From Actinophytocola algeriensis (GTDB lineage Bacteria > Actinomycetota > Actinomycetes > Mycobacteriales > Pseudonocardiaceae): a stretch of 64,000 bases of DNA. The stretch lies in NCBI RefSeq assembly GCF_014203735.1, contig NZ_JACHJQ010000002.1, forward strand, positions 867,224-931,223, in the 5' to 3' direction. Numbering within the stretch: the first letter of the stretch is position 1; the number at the start of each line of letters is the position of its first letter. Shown here in pieces: positions 1-8,135 of the stretch. The notes below the pieces were generated by a model, which was not told the DNA's origin, made no database searches, and saw only the letters and a program-made list of their open reading frames with translations. The position numbers and the translations under genes were made by a program.

Positions 1-672
1 GAGTCCGGTGAGGACCGCATGCGAGCGCCTGCCGTGAACAACCTCGCGCACGTCCTGGGCATCCTCGGCCGCCACGACGAGGCCCACGGACTGTACGAGC
101 TGGGCCTGACGATCGCGCAGGACAACGGCGACCGGACCGGCGAGACGAAGGCGCTCAACGGCCTGGCCCGGATCGAGTTGGAGAAGGCTCACCACAGGCA
201 GGCGCTGAACCGCGCCGCCGCCGCGCTGAGGATCGCACGGGACACCGGGTATCGCATCTACGAGGGCATCGCCCTACGCCTCCTCGGTGCGGCGCACCGT
301 GGGCTCGGAGAGTTCGAGACCGCCAGGCGCCACCTCGAGGACGCGTTGCGGATCACCCGCGCGGTGGGTGAGACCGACGACCTCATGGCGACGCTGACCG
401 AACAGGCGGCTCTGTACGCCGCTACGGGGCACCCTGACGAGGCGCTCCTGTTGTACCGCGAGGTGCTGGCCATCGAGAACGGTCACCGCGACGAGTACGC
501 GCACGCGCTGGCGGGTGCGGGCGACGTCCACGCGGCCCGGGACGAACACGACCTGGCCCGCGAGCACTGGGAGCGGGCGGTGACGGTCTACCGCGAGATG
601 GGCACGCCGCACGCCGACGCCATCGCGGCGAAGCTGCTCACAGCGCCGCGTCGTTCAGCTCCGCCAACGTGA
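1..672 (+). CDS. TPR-repeat protein, C-terminal part of an AfsR/SARP-type regulator (5' end outside window)
   Basis: The reading frame is open to the first base of the window, so the gene is cut at its 5' side; an internal ATG at 19 exists but the frame continues upstream of it. The visible 220 or so residues are tandem helical repeats of TPR type, with recurrent G-x-Y/H-x-x-A-x-x-x-Y/H patterns, ending shortly after a repeat rich in AREHWERAV. This is the arrangement of the C-terminal sensor half of AfsR-like or LuxR-family transcriptional activators in actinomycetes, where TPRs follow a DNA-binding domain, BTAD and NB-ARC ATPase. None of those N-terminal parts can be seen here, so the assignment to AfsR-like proteins is inference; a free-standing TPR protein is possible. 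Its 3' end overlaps the 3' end of the convergent response regulator gene by 35 bp. Confidence 0.7.
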   Translation, partial: ESGEDRMRAPAVNNLAHVLGILGRHDEAHGLYELGLTIAQDNGDRTGETKALNGLARIELEKAHHRQALNRAAAALRIARDTGYRIYEGIALRLLGAAHRGLGEFETARRHLEDALRITRAVGETDDLMATLTEQAALYAATGHPDEALLLYREVLAIENGHRDEYAHALAGAGDVHAARDEHDLAREHWERAVTVYREMGTPHADAIAAKLLTAPRRSAPPT

Positions 673-1309
673 TCACGCCGTCGTCGAGCGCTCTCGTGAC
701 GAGGTCGCTCTTGGTGCGCGCGGCCCGGCCCGCGTTCGCGTACTTCACCCGCACCCGCGCGATGTGCGTGTCGACGGTCTTCACCGTGATGTGGAGCTTC
801 GCGGCGACGAGTTCCTTGGAGGACGCGGCGAACCACGCGCGCAGCACCTCCGCCTCGCGTGGCGAGAGGCGCGGCCGGTCCGGCGTGTCGTCGGCGGCGA
901 GCGCACCGGACAGCGACGGGGCGGTGTACGCGAGGCCTTCCGCTGCCGCCCTGATGGCGGACACGAGGTGGTCCGGCCCTTCGCGTTTGGTCAGGTACGC
1001 GAGCGCGCCGAGGTCGATGCACTTGATGGCGGTGGCGTCGTCGGCGTGCTGCGAGTACACGACGACGCGGCGGCCGACGTCGACCAGGCGCCGCAGCTCG
1101 CCGAAGTCCGGGTTCCTCGGCACCAGTTCCAGGTCGAAGATCACCACGTCGGCCTCGGCGCCGGGCCCGGTCCACACGTCCACGAGCCGCTCCCCCGCGT
1201 CGATGAGCCTGATCGGCGGGTCCGCCTGCTCGCACCAGTACCGCACGCCCGCCGCGATCGCCGCGTGGTCGTCCACGATCACGGCCGTGATCAGTTCGCC
1301 GGCTGCCAT
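638..1309 (-). CDS. LuxR/NarL-type response regulator of three-gene cassette 1
   Basis: A 223-residue response regulator. The receiver domain has the acidic pair D13-D14, phospho-acceptor D59 in the strand VVIFDL and the conserved lysine K108 in YLTK. The C-terminal HTH contains LSPREAEVL and a KTVDTHIARVRVKY recognition region, followed by a longer GRAARTKSDLV tail than in typical NarL proteins. ATG 1309 was chosen because it sits 19 bp inside the 3' end of the upstream kinase-like gene; longer in-frame extensions are shadows of that gene. It is the last gene of a minus-strand operon: kinase, kinase-like membrane protein, regulator. It is clearly paralogous to the regulator at 10284-10937, sharing the GRRVVVYS, ADDA, GAL-YLTK, SKE and KYA blocks. 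The likely role is transcriptional output of the cassette; the target genes are unknown. Confidence 0.92.
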   Translation of the reverse strand: MAAGELITAVIVDDHAAIAAGVRYWCEQADPPIRLIDAGERLVDVWTGPGAEADVVIFDLELVPRNPDFGELRRLVDVGRRVVVYSQHADDATAIKCIDLGALAYLTKREGPDHLVSAIRAAAEGLAYTAPSLSGALAADDTPDRPRLSPREAEVLRAWFAASSKELVAAKLHITVKTVDTHIARVRVKYANAGRAARTKSDLVTRALDDGVITLAELNDAAL

Positions 1310-2394
1310 TGGGCCTCCATCCAGACCGTCCCGTCGCTGCCGAAGGTCTCGACCCGCACGTCCGGTGTCACGGGTGGTGCCACGGTGAGCTCGCCGCAGT
1401 CCGCGACCACGTTGACCGACACCTCGCCACCACTGCCGACCACGGTGACCCGCGCCCACGACCCCGCCGTCGCGAGCGCGGTGAGCGCGGCGTCGGTGAG
1501 GTCGCGCCGCACGGCGACCGGTGGCACGGGCCAGTGCCCGCGCGCGTCCAGCTCGACCTCGACACCCTTGCGGTCGGCGATGTCCGCGCAGTGCCGCAGC
1601 TCGTGCAGCAGCGGGTTCTCCACGGTGTCCGACTCGGCGAACAGCCGCCGCATCCTGGCCGCCTCGATGGCGCACCCGCGCCGCACCGCCGGGTCGTCCG
1701 GGGTGAGCGAGCCGTCGGCCAGGCCTTCCAGCAGCGGCACGGTCGTGCCTGCCAGCTCGGAGAAGCGCTGTGCGCGGCGGCGGTGCGCGGCGACCGCGAC
1801 GGCCTCCGCGGTGCGCACGCGTTCCAGCTCTCTCGTCGCCGCGGCGGCCTCCGTGCCGATCCGTCCCAGCACCGCCGCCACCACGGCAACGCACAACGGC
1901 AGCCCGAACACGGTCACCGACCCGGTCGCGAACCGCGCCAGCGTGCTCCGGCTCACCTCGTGGAACAGCAACAGGTTGGCGAGCGCGAGCAGCTCGTGCG
2001 CGACGAGGACCGTCATGACCGTCCTGAAGGGGCGGTCGAGCAGCACGACGACGAGCACCCAGCCCGCCGCCCCGAACAACCAGTCCACAGTGGTCGAGGT
2101 CTTGCCGTCCGGCAACGTCAGATATGACAACGCCGCCGCGGCGAACACCACGGCGACGGCGGGCCAGCGCAGCGCCCCCCACGGTCTGCGCCGCAGGACC
2201 AGCACGGCCTCGGTGACGAGCACGGCGGTCAGGCCGGCGTACGCGGCGAACTGGGCGGCGGGCAGGTCGTGGGAACCGAGGTGCCGCAACAGGTTGATCA
2301 GCCCGAGCACGTCCACGGTCAGCACGGCGACGAGCAACGTGGCGATCCGCAGCCCATGCCGCAGCTGTGCCCTGGTCTGCTCCTCGTCACCCAC
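1291..2394 (-). CDS. Kinase-like membrane protein without a recognisable ATP-binding domain (cassette 1)
   Basis: A 367-residue protein with about six hydrophobic segments in the N-terminal half, then a cytoplasmic coiled region (RTAEAVAVAAHRRRAQRFSE) and a C-terminal domain. The layout imitates a NarX/DesK kinase, but I see no H-box LHD motif, no N-box and only a residual D-x-G (VVADCGE) where a G-box would be. It therefore looks like a catalytically silent kinase-fold partner. GTG 2394 is chosen because it overlaps the kinase stop by 8 bp (GTGGGTGA), and the 3' end overlaps the regulator start by 19 bp; this implies translational coupling of all three genes. The paralogue at 9220-10302 shares the blocks PLLEGLADG-like, RRLFAE-D, HE, GVEV and RRDLT. 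Possible roles are sensing or modulating the kinase. The family has no name that I recognise. Confidence 0.85.
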   Translation of the reverse strand: MGDEEQTRAQLRHGLRIATLLVAVLTVDVLGLINLLRHLGSHDLPAAQFAAYAGLTAVLVTEAVLVLRRRPWGALRWPAVAVVFAAAALSYLTLPDGKTSTTVDWLFGAAGWVLVVVLLDRPFRTVMTVLVAHELLALANLLLFHEVSRSTLARFATGSVTVFGLPLCVAVVAAVLGRIGTEAAAATRELERVRTAEAVAVAAHRRRAQRFSELAGTTVPLLEGLADGSLTPDDPAVRRGCAIEAARMRRLFAESDTVENPLLHELRHCADIADRKGVEVELDARGHWPVPPVAVRRDLTDAALTALATAGSWARVTVVGSGGEVSVNVVADCGELTVAPPVTPDVRVETFGSDGTVWMEAQWQPAN

Positions 2395-3496
2395 GGCTGG
2401 CCTCCCAGACCAGTCGCACCACGGTGCCCGCGCCCTCGGAGGAGGTGATCGTCGCCGTGCCGCCGATCCGCGCCATCCGGCCGTGCACCGACTCGCGCAA
2501 CCCGCGCCGGGCGACCCTGCCGTCGTCGACGGCGAACCCCGTGCCCTCGTCGGCGATCTCGACCAGCAGCCCGTGCTCGTCACCATCGAGCCGGACGGCG
2601 GCCCGGTCGGTCCCGGCGTGCCGGCGCACGTTGTTGAGCGCCTCCTGCGTGGCACCCGCGATCGCACCGGCCACCTCGGACGGCAGCTCCACCCGCGCGG
2701 GCGCACCGAAGTCGACGGTCAGGTGGCCCGCGTCGAGGTCGACCCTGAGCAGGTCGACGAGGTCGGTCCGCGCGGCGGTGTGCGTGCCGTCGGACCGCAG
2801 CCGCGCCAGGTCGCGGCGGGCCTGCGGGACCAGCCAGCTCGCACCCGGCGGCACCTGTCCGGTGCCGACCATCAGCAACGTCGTGGCCGCGGTGTCGTGC
2901 AGCGAGTTCGCCAGTTCACGTTCCTCGGCACGCTCGGCCGCCGCCACCGCGGACTCCCGGCGCACCCGTTCCGCCTCGGCGGCCATCCGGTCGGCGCGCT
3001 GTGCCGCCTTGGTGACGAGCACCCACGCCGCCCTGGACATGGCGGCCATCACCAGCATCCACGTCTGCACCACGGCCACGGGCAACCCGGCCACGACGAA
3101 GATCACGATCATGCCCGCACTGGCCACCACGGCCGCGGCGCCGCCGGCCAGTGGCGTGGTGTGCCACTGCCAGGTCACGCACGCGAAGGTGACCAGGAGC
3201 CGGAGCCACCCGAAGTTGGTCGTGTCCACTGCGTCGGTCCAGAACACGCTGAGGCACAACCCCAGCAGCACGGCGACGTCCAACGCGATCGGCACGGTGC
3301 GGCCGCGGTACAGCCACCACCCCTGTCCGCAGGTCCAGGCCACGGCGAGGGCGACCATCAGCACGGTCCCCGCGAACCCCTCGGCGGAACTCCGCAACAG
3401 CGCGATCGCCGCGATGGGCGGCAGGATCGCTAGCCGCACGATGACCGCGTACCGGCGCCCGAACCGCCCAAGCAACCGAACGGCCTCGCCAGCCAC
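2387..3496 (-). CDS. Membrane sensor histidine kinase (NarX/DesK type) of cassette 1
   Basis: A 369-residue kinase. Five or six transmembrane helices occupy residues 15-160, followed by a charged coiled coil (165-195), an H-box ANSLHDTAATTLLMV with the phosphorylatable His near 200, an N-box EALNNVRRHAG at 285-295 and a G-box DEGTG near 316-320, ending with a GAGTVVRLVW strand. This is the HisKA_3/HATPase_c layout. GTG 3496 is the start that keeps the first helix complete. The H-box lacks the usual E-L-H-D-x-x-x-H order and reads LHDTAATT, as in its paralogue at 8136-9227. The gene opens an operon with a kinase-like partner and a regulator. No extracytoplasmic sensor domain is visible, so the signal is probably sensed in the membrane or through the partner. 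Confidence 0.9.
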   Translation of the reverse strand: MAGEAVRLLGRFGRRYAVIVRLAILPPIAAIALLRSSAEGFAGTVLMVALAVAWTCGQGWWLYRGRTVPIALDVAVLLGLCLSVFWTDAVDTTNFGWLRLLVTFACVTWQWHTTPLAGGAAAVVASAGMIVIFVVAGLPVAVVQTWMLVMAAMSRAAWVLVTKAAQRADRMAAEAERVRRESAVAAAERAEERELANSLHDTAATTLLMVGTGQVPPGASWLVPQARRDLARLRSDGTHTAARTDLVDLLRVDLDAGHLTVDFGAPARVELPSEVAGAIAGATQEALNNVRRHAGTDRAAVRLDGDEHGLLVEIADEGTGFAVDDGRVARRGLRESVHGRMARIGGTATITSSEGAGTVVRLVWEASRG

Positions 3497-3640
3497 CCGT
3501 CATCCCACCCCATCAATCCACGCAAACCCCGCGCCGCTGACCGTACCGGTCACCGCTTCTCCCGCGAACGGGCACCCGGATCCCTTCCGGCACGCCGGAA
3601 GTCAGGCTGGGACGCGTCGTCCGGGCCGGGCGGGCACCGG

Positions 3641-4276
3641 TCAGGGCTCCACGAGACCTTCCCGGATCGCGTAGCGGGTCAACGCCAGGCGGTCGCGCAT
3701 GCCGAGCTTGGCGAGGATGTTCGCGCGGTGGCGGTCCACCGTCTTCGCGCTGATGACGAGCAGGTCCGCGATCTCCTTGGTGGAGTTGCCCTCCGCGATC
3801 AGTTTGACGATCTCCTCCTCGCGTGGGGTGAGGATTCGTTCCGGCACGCTGTCCCGGCGCAGGTGGTCGCGGATCAGCGCGGTGACCGCCGCGGGGTAGA
3901 GGAACGGTTCGCCGCGCATGGTCGACCGGCACGCGGCCAGCAGGTCCTGGTCCGCGACGGACTTCAGCACGTACCCCGACGCGCCCGCCTTCAGCGCCTC
4001 GAACAGGTACTGCTCGTTGTCGTACATGGACAGCACGAGGATGCGCACGTCCGGTGCCCGCGCCGAGATCTCGCGCGCCGCCTGCAGGCCGGTCATCCTC
4101 GGCATCGCGATGTCCAGGATCGCCAGGTCGATGCCGCCCTCGCCGACCAGCGCCACGGCCTCCGCGCCGTCCGCGGCCTCCGCCACGACCGTCAGGTCCG
4201 GTTCCGCGTCGAGGATGAGCCGCAGGCCGCGGCGGACGAGTGCGTGGTCGTCGGCGAGCAGGATCCGTGTGGTCAC
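3641..4276 (-). CDS. NarL/FixJ-family response regulator
   Basis: A 211-residue regulator with receiver residues DD (9-10), phospho-acceptor Asp in LAILDIAMP (about residue 54), the switch lysine in YVLKS, and a C-terminal LuxR HTH (LTPREEEIVKLIAEG, STKEIADLL, SAKTVDRHRANIL). It starts with GTG 4276, overlapping the kinase stop by 4 bp (GTGA), so it is co-translated with the kinase at 4273-5217 and forms a conventional two-component pair with it. The 144-bp gap to the start of the adjacent cassette operon contains a G/C-rich stretch but no strong hairpin. The targets are unknown. This pair is a normal contrast to the neighbouring three-gene cassette. Confidence 0.95.
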   Translation of the reverse strand: MTTRILLADDHALVRRGLRLILDAEPDLTVVAEAADGAEAVALVGEGGIDLAILDIAMPRMTGLQAAREISARAPDVRILVLSMYDNEQYLFEALKAGASGYVLKSVADQDLLAACRSTMRGEPFLYPAAVTALIRDHLRRDSVPERILTPREEEIVKLIAEGNSTKEIADLLVISAKTVDRHRANILAKLGMRDRLALTRYAIREGLVEP

Positions 4277-5217
4277 GCCGGCACCACCAGCACGACCTCC
4301 GTGCCTTCCCCGGGCGGTGACTCGACGGTCAGCCGTGCGCCGACCAGCAGCGCGCGTTCCCGCATGCCGCGGATACCGGCGCCGTCCCTGGTCACCCCGC
4401 CGCGGCCGTTGTCGCGGATGCGCAGCGTCAGGCCGGCCTGCTCCTGCCCGAGCGTCAGCTCGGCACGAGTTGCGGCGGCGTGCCTGGCCACGTTGGTCAG
4501 CCCCTCCTGCGCGATCCGGTAGAGCACCAGCTCGACATCCCCGTCGAGCCCGTGCGGAACCTCCACTCTACGGGTCACCGGTAACCCGCTCGCCTGCGAG
4601 AACTCGCTGCTCAACGCCGTCAGCGCGGAGTGGAGGCCGAGGTCGGAGAGCACCCCGGGCCGCAGCCGCCGCGCGACGCCCCGCACCTCGTCGAGGCTCG
4701 ACCGCACGCCTTCCGCCACGCCGCGCAGCTCCTCCCGCAGGTCGTCCGGCGCGCGGTCCACCACCCGTTTGAGCCCGAGCAGCACCACGGTCAGGCTCTG
4801 CCCGATCTCGTCGTGCAGCTCGCGGGCGATGCGCTGCCGCTCGCCCTCCTGCGCGGCCAGTGCGTGCGCGCTCGCCGCGTTCCGCTCCGCCTCGAGCCGG
4901 TCCAGCATCTCGTTGAACGTGCTGATCAGGTGCGCGAGGTCGCCGTTCCCGCCGTCGGTGAGCCGGTCGTCGTGGTGCAGCAGGTCCACCCGCTGCATGA
5001 GGGTGGCGAGCGAGCCCAGCGGGGCCAGGCTGGTCCGCACCAGCAGCGCGTTCGCGGCGAGGATCACCGCCAGCCCGACCAGCAGCACCGGCAGCTCGGT
5101 CAGGACCACCGGCGAGGACACGGTCGCGGGCGACAGCGCGAGTACCAGGGTGCCGACGGTGAAGACCAGGCCGTTGATCAGGAACAGCCGTCGGAACAGT
5201 GCGGTGTGGACGCTCAC
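4273..5217 (-). CDS. Sensor histidine kinase with HAMP, HisKA_3 and HATPase domains
   Basis: A 314-residue kinase. Two membrane helices (about 9-30 and 37-62) enclose almost no extracytoplasmic loop. A HAMP-like segment (SLAPLGSLATLMQRVD to LISTFNEMLDRLEAERN) follows, then the H-box ERQRIARELHDEIGQSLT, an N-box EGLTNVARHA and a G-box DNGRGG plus GIRGMRERA. It resembles the UhpB/LiaS-like kinases of the HPK7 family but is short, with no periplasmic sensor, so it is probably an intramembrane-sensing kinase reporting envelope or membrane state. Start GTG 5217 follows from the hydrophobic N terminus. It is coupled to the response regulator by a 4-bp overlap. Confidence 0.93.
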   Translation of the reverse strand: MSVHTALFRRLFLINGLVFTVGTLVLALSPATVSSPVVLTELPVLLVGLAVILAANALLVRTSLAPLGSLATLMQRVDLLHHDDRLTDGGNGDLAHLISTFNEMLDRLEAERNAASAHALAAQEGERQRIARELHDEIGQSLTVVLLGLKRVVDRAPDDLREELRGVAEGVRSSLDEVRGVARRLRPGVLSDLGLHSALTALSSEFSQASGLPVTRRVEVPHGLDGDVELVLYRIAQEGLTNVARHAAATRAELTLGQEQAGLTLRIRDNGRGGVTRDGAGIRGMRERALLVGARLTVESPPGEGTEVVLVVPA

Positions 5218-5369
5218 CGGTCCAGGGTCGCGCGCGTGTCACGCGCTGTCCATGCGGGCTGGCCCCCATGCCCGTCTACATGACCCACCACACCGGAGTT
5301 GGGTGTCAGACCCGATGGTGCCAGGCCGCTGACCTGCGAAGACTTGAGCATGTGTTCAGCGTTGCCCCC

Positions 5370-5645
5370 ATGCTCACCGCCCTCGGCGCACTGGCCGCGT
5401 CGTCGCTGCACGTGGTCTGGGCGGACCAGCGGCTCGTGGTGTTCCGCCACGGGGTGCTGACTGCGGTGCAAGGCCCGGGCCTCGTCTTCGTCCTCCCCGG
5501 GGTGGAGCGCGGGGTCCGGGTCCCGGCCGGCCACGCCGAACAGCTCACCACCCGCTCCGTACCGCGGAAGCGGTCGACCACGTCGGGAGGACGTCATGAC
5601 CACTTCGGATTTCGCGCGACAGGTGGATGCCATGAAAGCACGTGA
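5370..5645 (+). pseudogene. Truncated slipin/SPFH-family fragment
   Basis: The first 55 or so codons from ATG 5370 read as the N terminus of a slipin (stomatin-like, SPFH) protein: one hydrophobic helix, then a segment with DQRLVVFRHG and [16 protein letters not shown], close to the conserved slipin start (Q-x-x-V-x-F-x-x-G ... GPGL-x-x-x-P). Full slipins have about 250 residues; here the similarity stops after [10 protein letters not shown] and the frame runs out-of-register into the start of the CBS gene, ending at 5645. No Shine-Dalgarno precedes the ATG. I interpret it as a remnant left by a deletion that brought the CBS gene close. In relatives, slipin, CBS and ArsB/NhaD-type genes may be neighbours, which would fit. 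It could still be expressed as a 91-residue membrane peptide. Confidence 0.55.
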
Positions 5646-6090
5646 CATCGCGGTCACCATGCCGATGCTGACGGTCGACGACCCGGTGCTCGAGGTGGTG
5701 CGCGTGATGGTCCTGCGCCGGCTGCCCGGGCTGATCCTGGTCGACGAGCGGTCCCGGCCGTCGGTCGTGCTGCCCGGCACGCAGGTGTTGCGGCTGGCCG
5801 TGCCCGCGTCGTTCCAGGACGACCCCGCGCTCGCCAGGACGATCGACGAGGCGCACGCCGACCGCTTCTGGACCGAGCTCGGGGACCGCACGGTCGGCGA
5901 CTGCCTGGTCCGCCAGGCGCAGAAGCCCGCCACCGTCGGCGAGGACGCGACGCTGCTGGAGGTGGCCGCGTCGATGGCCCGGCAGCGCAGCCCGCTCGTC
6001 GCGATGGTCGACGCCGGCGGCACGCTGACCGGTGCGGTCACGCTGGAACGCCTGCTGACCAGCCTCGCCGTCACCAACCTCGGCGACTGA
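5596..6090 (+). CDS. CBS-domain protein
   Basis: A 164-residue cytosolic protein with two CBS motifs: residues 13-85 ([31 protein letters not shown]) and 98-160 ([49 protein letters not shown]). CBS pairs bind adenine nucleotides and regulate attached or neighbouring transporters and enzymes. A strong Shine-Dalgarno (GGGAGGA) precedes ATG 5596. The stop is 10 bp before the start of the transporter gene at 6101, so the likely job is nucleotide- or ionic-strength-dependent control of that transporter; this is inference from adjacency. The region between the two CBS motifs is longer than usual. Confidence 0.85.
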   Translation: MTTSDFARQVDAMKARDIAVTMPMLTVDDPVLEVVRVMVLRRLPGLILVDERSRPSVVLPGTQVLRLAVPASFQDDPALARTIDEAHADRFWTELGDRTVGDCLVRQAQKPATVGEDATLLEVAASMARQRSPLVAMVDAGGTLTGAVTLERLLTSLAVTNLGD

Positions 6091-6100
6091 TCCGCACGTC

Positions 6101-7387
6101 GTGAGCGCGCTCCTCGCCCTGGCGATCTTCATCGTGGCGTTCTTCTTCATCGCCACGGAACGGGTCAGCAAGGTCACGACGGTGCTCGTCGCCGCCGGCG
6201 CGATGGCGGTGCTCGGGCTGATCCCCGGTGCCGGGGTGTTCTACTCCGAGCACGAGGGCATCGACTGGAACGTCATCTTCCTGCTGTTCGGCATGATGAT
6301 CATCGTCGGCATCATCAAACCGACCGGCGTGTTCGACTACCTGGCCATCTGGGCGGCCAAGCGGTCGCGCGGCAAGCCGTACCGGCTGATGGTCATGCTG
6401 ATGCTGATCACCGCGATCGCCTCGCCGTTCCTGGACAACGTCACCACGATCATGCTGGTCGCACCCGTGACGATCGTGGTGTGCAACCGGCTGCGGATCC
6501 CGGCCCAGCCCTACCTCATCGCCGAGGTGCTGGCCGCGAACATCGGCGGCGCGGCGACCCTCATCGGCGACCCGCCCAACATCATCATCGGCAGCCGGGC
6601 GGGGTTGACGTTCAACGACTTCCTCGTGCACATGGCCCCGGCCGTCGTCCTGATCTTCATCGTGTTCGTGCTGTTGACGAAGGTGCTGTTCCGCAAGTCG
6701 TTCGTGTACAACCCCGAGCAGGTCGCCGAGGTCATGGCCCTGCAGGAGCGGCGGGCGATCAAGGACCCGAAGCTGCTGGTCCGCTGCCTCGTGGTGCTCA
6801 CCGGGGTGGTGATCGGCTTCGGCCTGCACTCGGTGCTGCACGTCGAGCCGTCGGTGGTCGCGCTGGTCGGTGCGGGCGTGATGTACCTCGTGGCGGGCGT
6901 GGACGCGAACGAGGTGCTGAACGAGGTCGAGTGGCCGACGCTGGCGTTCTTCGCGGGCCTGTTCGTGATGGTCGCCGGTCTCGTCCACACCGGACTGATC
7001 GCCACCGCCGGCGAGTGGGCCATCCAGCAGTTCGGCGACGACTACCTGATGGCGGCCACCGCGCTCCTGTTCGGCTCTGGTGTGCTCGGCGCGTTCTTCG
7101 ACAACATCCCGTACACCGCGACCATGGCCCCCATCGTCGAAGGCATGGTGGCCCAGGCCCCGGACCCCGCGACGGGTGAGGCACTGTGGTGGGCGTTCGC
7201 ACTGGGCGCCGACTTCAGCGGCAACGGCACCGCGGTCGCGGCGAGCGCCAACGTCGTGATGCTCGGCATCGCCGCGCGGGCGGGGCACCGGGTGAGCTTC
7301 TGGCAGTTCACGAAGTACGGCGTCGTCGTGACGGTGCTGAGCATCGTGCTCGCGTGGGTGTACGTGTGGCTGCGCTACTTCACATGA
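6101..7387 (+). CDS. ArsB/NhaD-type (SLC13-like, ion transporter superfamily) membrane transporter
   Basis: A 428-residue polytopic protein with 10-12 hydrophobic segments. Signature stretches are SPFLDNVTTIML in the first half and GAFFDNIPYTATMAP plus SGNGTAVAASANVVML in the second half, with IGDPPNIIIGSRAGL between them. These paired helix-breaking D-N-V/I motifs and GDPPN are typical of the ArsB/NhaD/P-protein branch of the IT superfamily, which exchanges Na+/H+ or exports arsenite. Arsenite export is unlikely because no arsR or arsC is nearby, so I favour a Na+/H+ antiporter or anion transporter. The start GTG 6101 is 10 bp after the CBS gene. The 3' end overlaps the convergent secreted-protein gene by 8 bp. 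Confidence 0.88.
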   Translation: MSALLALAIFIVAFFFIATERVSKVTTVLVAAGAMAVLGLIPGAGVFYSEHEGIDWNVIFLLFGMMIIVGIIKPTGVFDYLAIWAAKRSRGKPYRLMVMLMLITAIASPFLDNVTTIMLVAPVTIVVCNRLRIPAQPYLIAEVLAANIGGAATLIGDPPNIIIGSRAGLTFNDFLVHMAPAVVLIFIVFVLLTKVLFRKSFVYNPEQVAEVMALQERRAIKDPKLLVRCLVVLTGVVIGFGLHSVLHVEPSVVALVGAGVMYLVAGVDANEVLNEVEWPTLAFFAGLFVMVAGLVHTGLIATAGEWAIQQFGDDYLMAATALLFGSGVLGAFFDNIPYTATMAPIVEGMVAQAPDPATGEALWWAFALGADFSGNGTAVAASANVVMLGIAARAGHRVSFWQFTKYGVVVTVLSIVLAWVYVWLRYFT

Positions 7388-7880
7388 GCACGATGCTGTA
7401 CGAGTCCGCGAGGACGGGCACGGGCTCGCCCACCTGCACCAGCCCGAGACAGTCGTTGGACGGGTCGAGGGAGGTGATCACGGTCCCCTGGTCGAGCACG
7501 GTGAGGACGCCGAGTCCGACGTCGTACCAGGCGTTCGCCGAGCCGGCGACCGTCCCGGCACATCCGGGCCCCGCGAAGTCGATCTCGATGTCGTCGATGA
7601 CGTAGGCGGACGGGCTGGTCGCGTTCATCGTCCAGGGAAGCAGCGCATCCACCTCGAAGGTGAGACCGCCGACCCACTGGCAGTTCTGGTAGGTGACCGC
7701 GTCGATGCCGCCCAGCAGCCCCGCGTCGACCGGCCCGGCGATGGTGGTGCTGTCGCAGCCGGGCCACCCGACCGGGCCGCCGTACCCGACGTACCGCGAC
7801 ACGTCCGCGGCCGCGGCACCCGCGCCGGCGAGGAGCAGGGTCAGGACGGTGATCAGGACGCGGAACGAGGTGCCACGCAT
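7380..7880 (-). CDS. Small secreted protein of unknown function
   Basis: A 166-residue protein with a Sec signal peptide: a hydrophobic core at residues 6-22 and an A-G-A-A-A-A-D cleavage region near 25. The mature part is acidic, glycine-rich and contains four cysteines (PGCDS, YQNCQ, GPGCAG, NDCLG), suggesting two disulfides in a beta-rich fold. No catalytic motif is visible and I do not recognise the family. A GGGGAGAAG ribosome-binding site lies just upstream of ATG 7880. Its promoter would be in the 255-bp spacer shared with the divergent cassette 2; that spacer shows no obvious repeat or hairpin. Confidence 0.75.
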   Translation of the reverse strand: MRGTSFRVLITVLTLLLAGAGAAAADVSRYVGYGGPVGWPGCDSTTIAGPVDAGLLGGIDAVTYQNCQWVGGLTFEVDALLPWTMNATSPSAYVIDDIEIDFAGPGCAGTVAGSANAWYDVGLGVLTVLDQGTVITSLDPSNDCLGLVQVGEPVPVLADSYSIVLM

Positions 7881-8135
7881 GGACTTCTCCCCAGGTGAGC
7901 CGAAAGCCCATGAAAACAGGCGCGTGCCGGCCGAGCCACCTCTCAGGAGGAATTACGCACCAGCGCAACCATCCGCCGCACGGACCTCGTCCACCCGTGA
8001 CAAAGACATCAGGACCGCCACACCTCGGTCAGCCGAAGGTGCCCACGGTCAACCCGTTCGAGGTCGGTGTTCGCCTCCGCACACGGTGATCGGCAACGCG
8101 CGTCACGAAGCCGGATCCGTTGTTAGGGTCGGCCG

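Noticed and set aside
764-3433. An 889-codon plus-strand frame opposite cassette 1
   Set aside because: It has no recognisable domain and Arg/His/Pro-rich composition typical of antisense shadows in GC-rich DNA; the minus strand has three coherent genes here.
6101-7387. Arsenite efflux pump ArsB proper
   Set aside because: The fold family fits, but there is no arsR, arsC or acr3 neighbour, and a CBS protein precedes it. A more general ArsB/NhaD-type label is safer.
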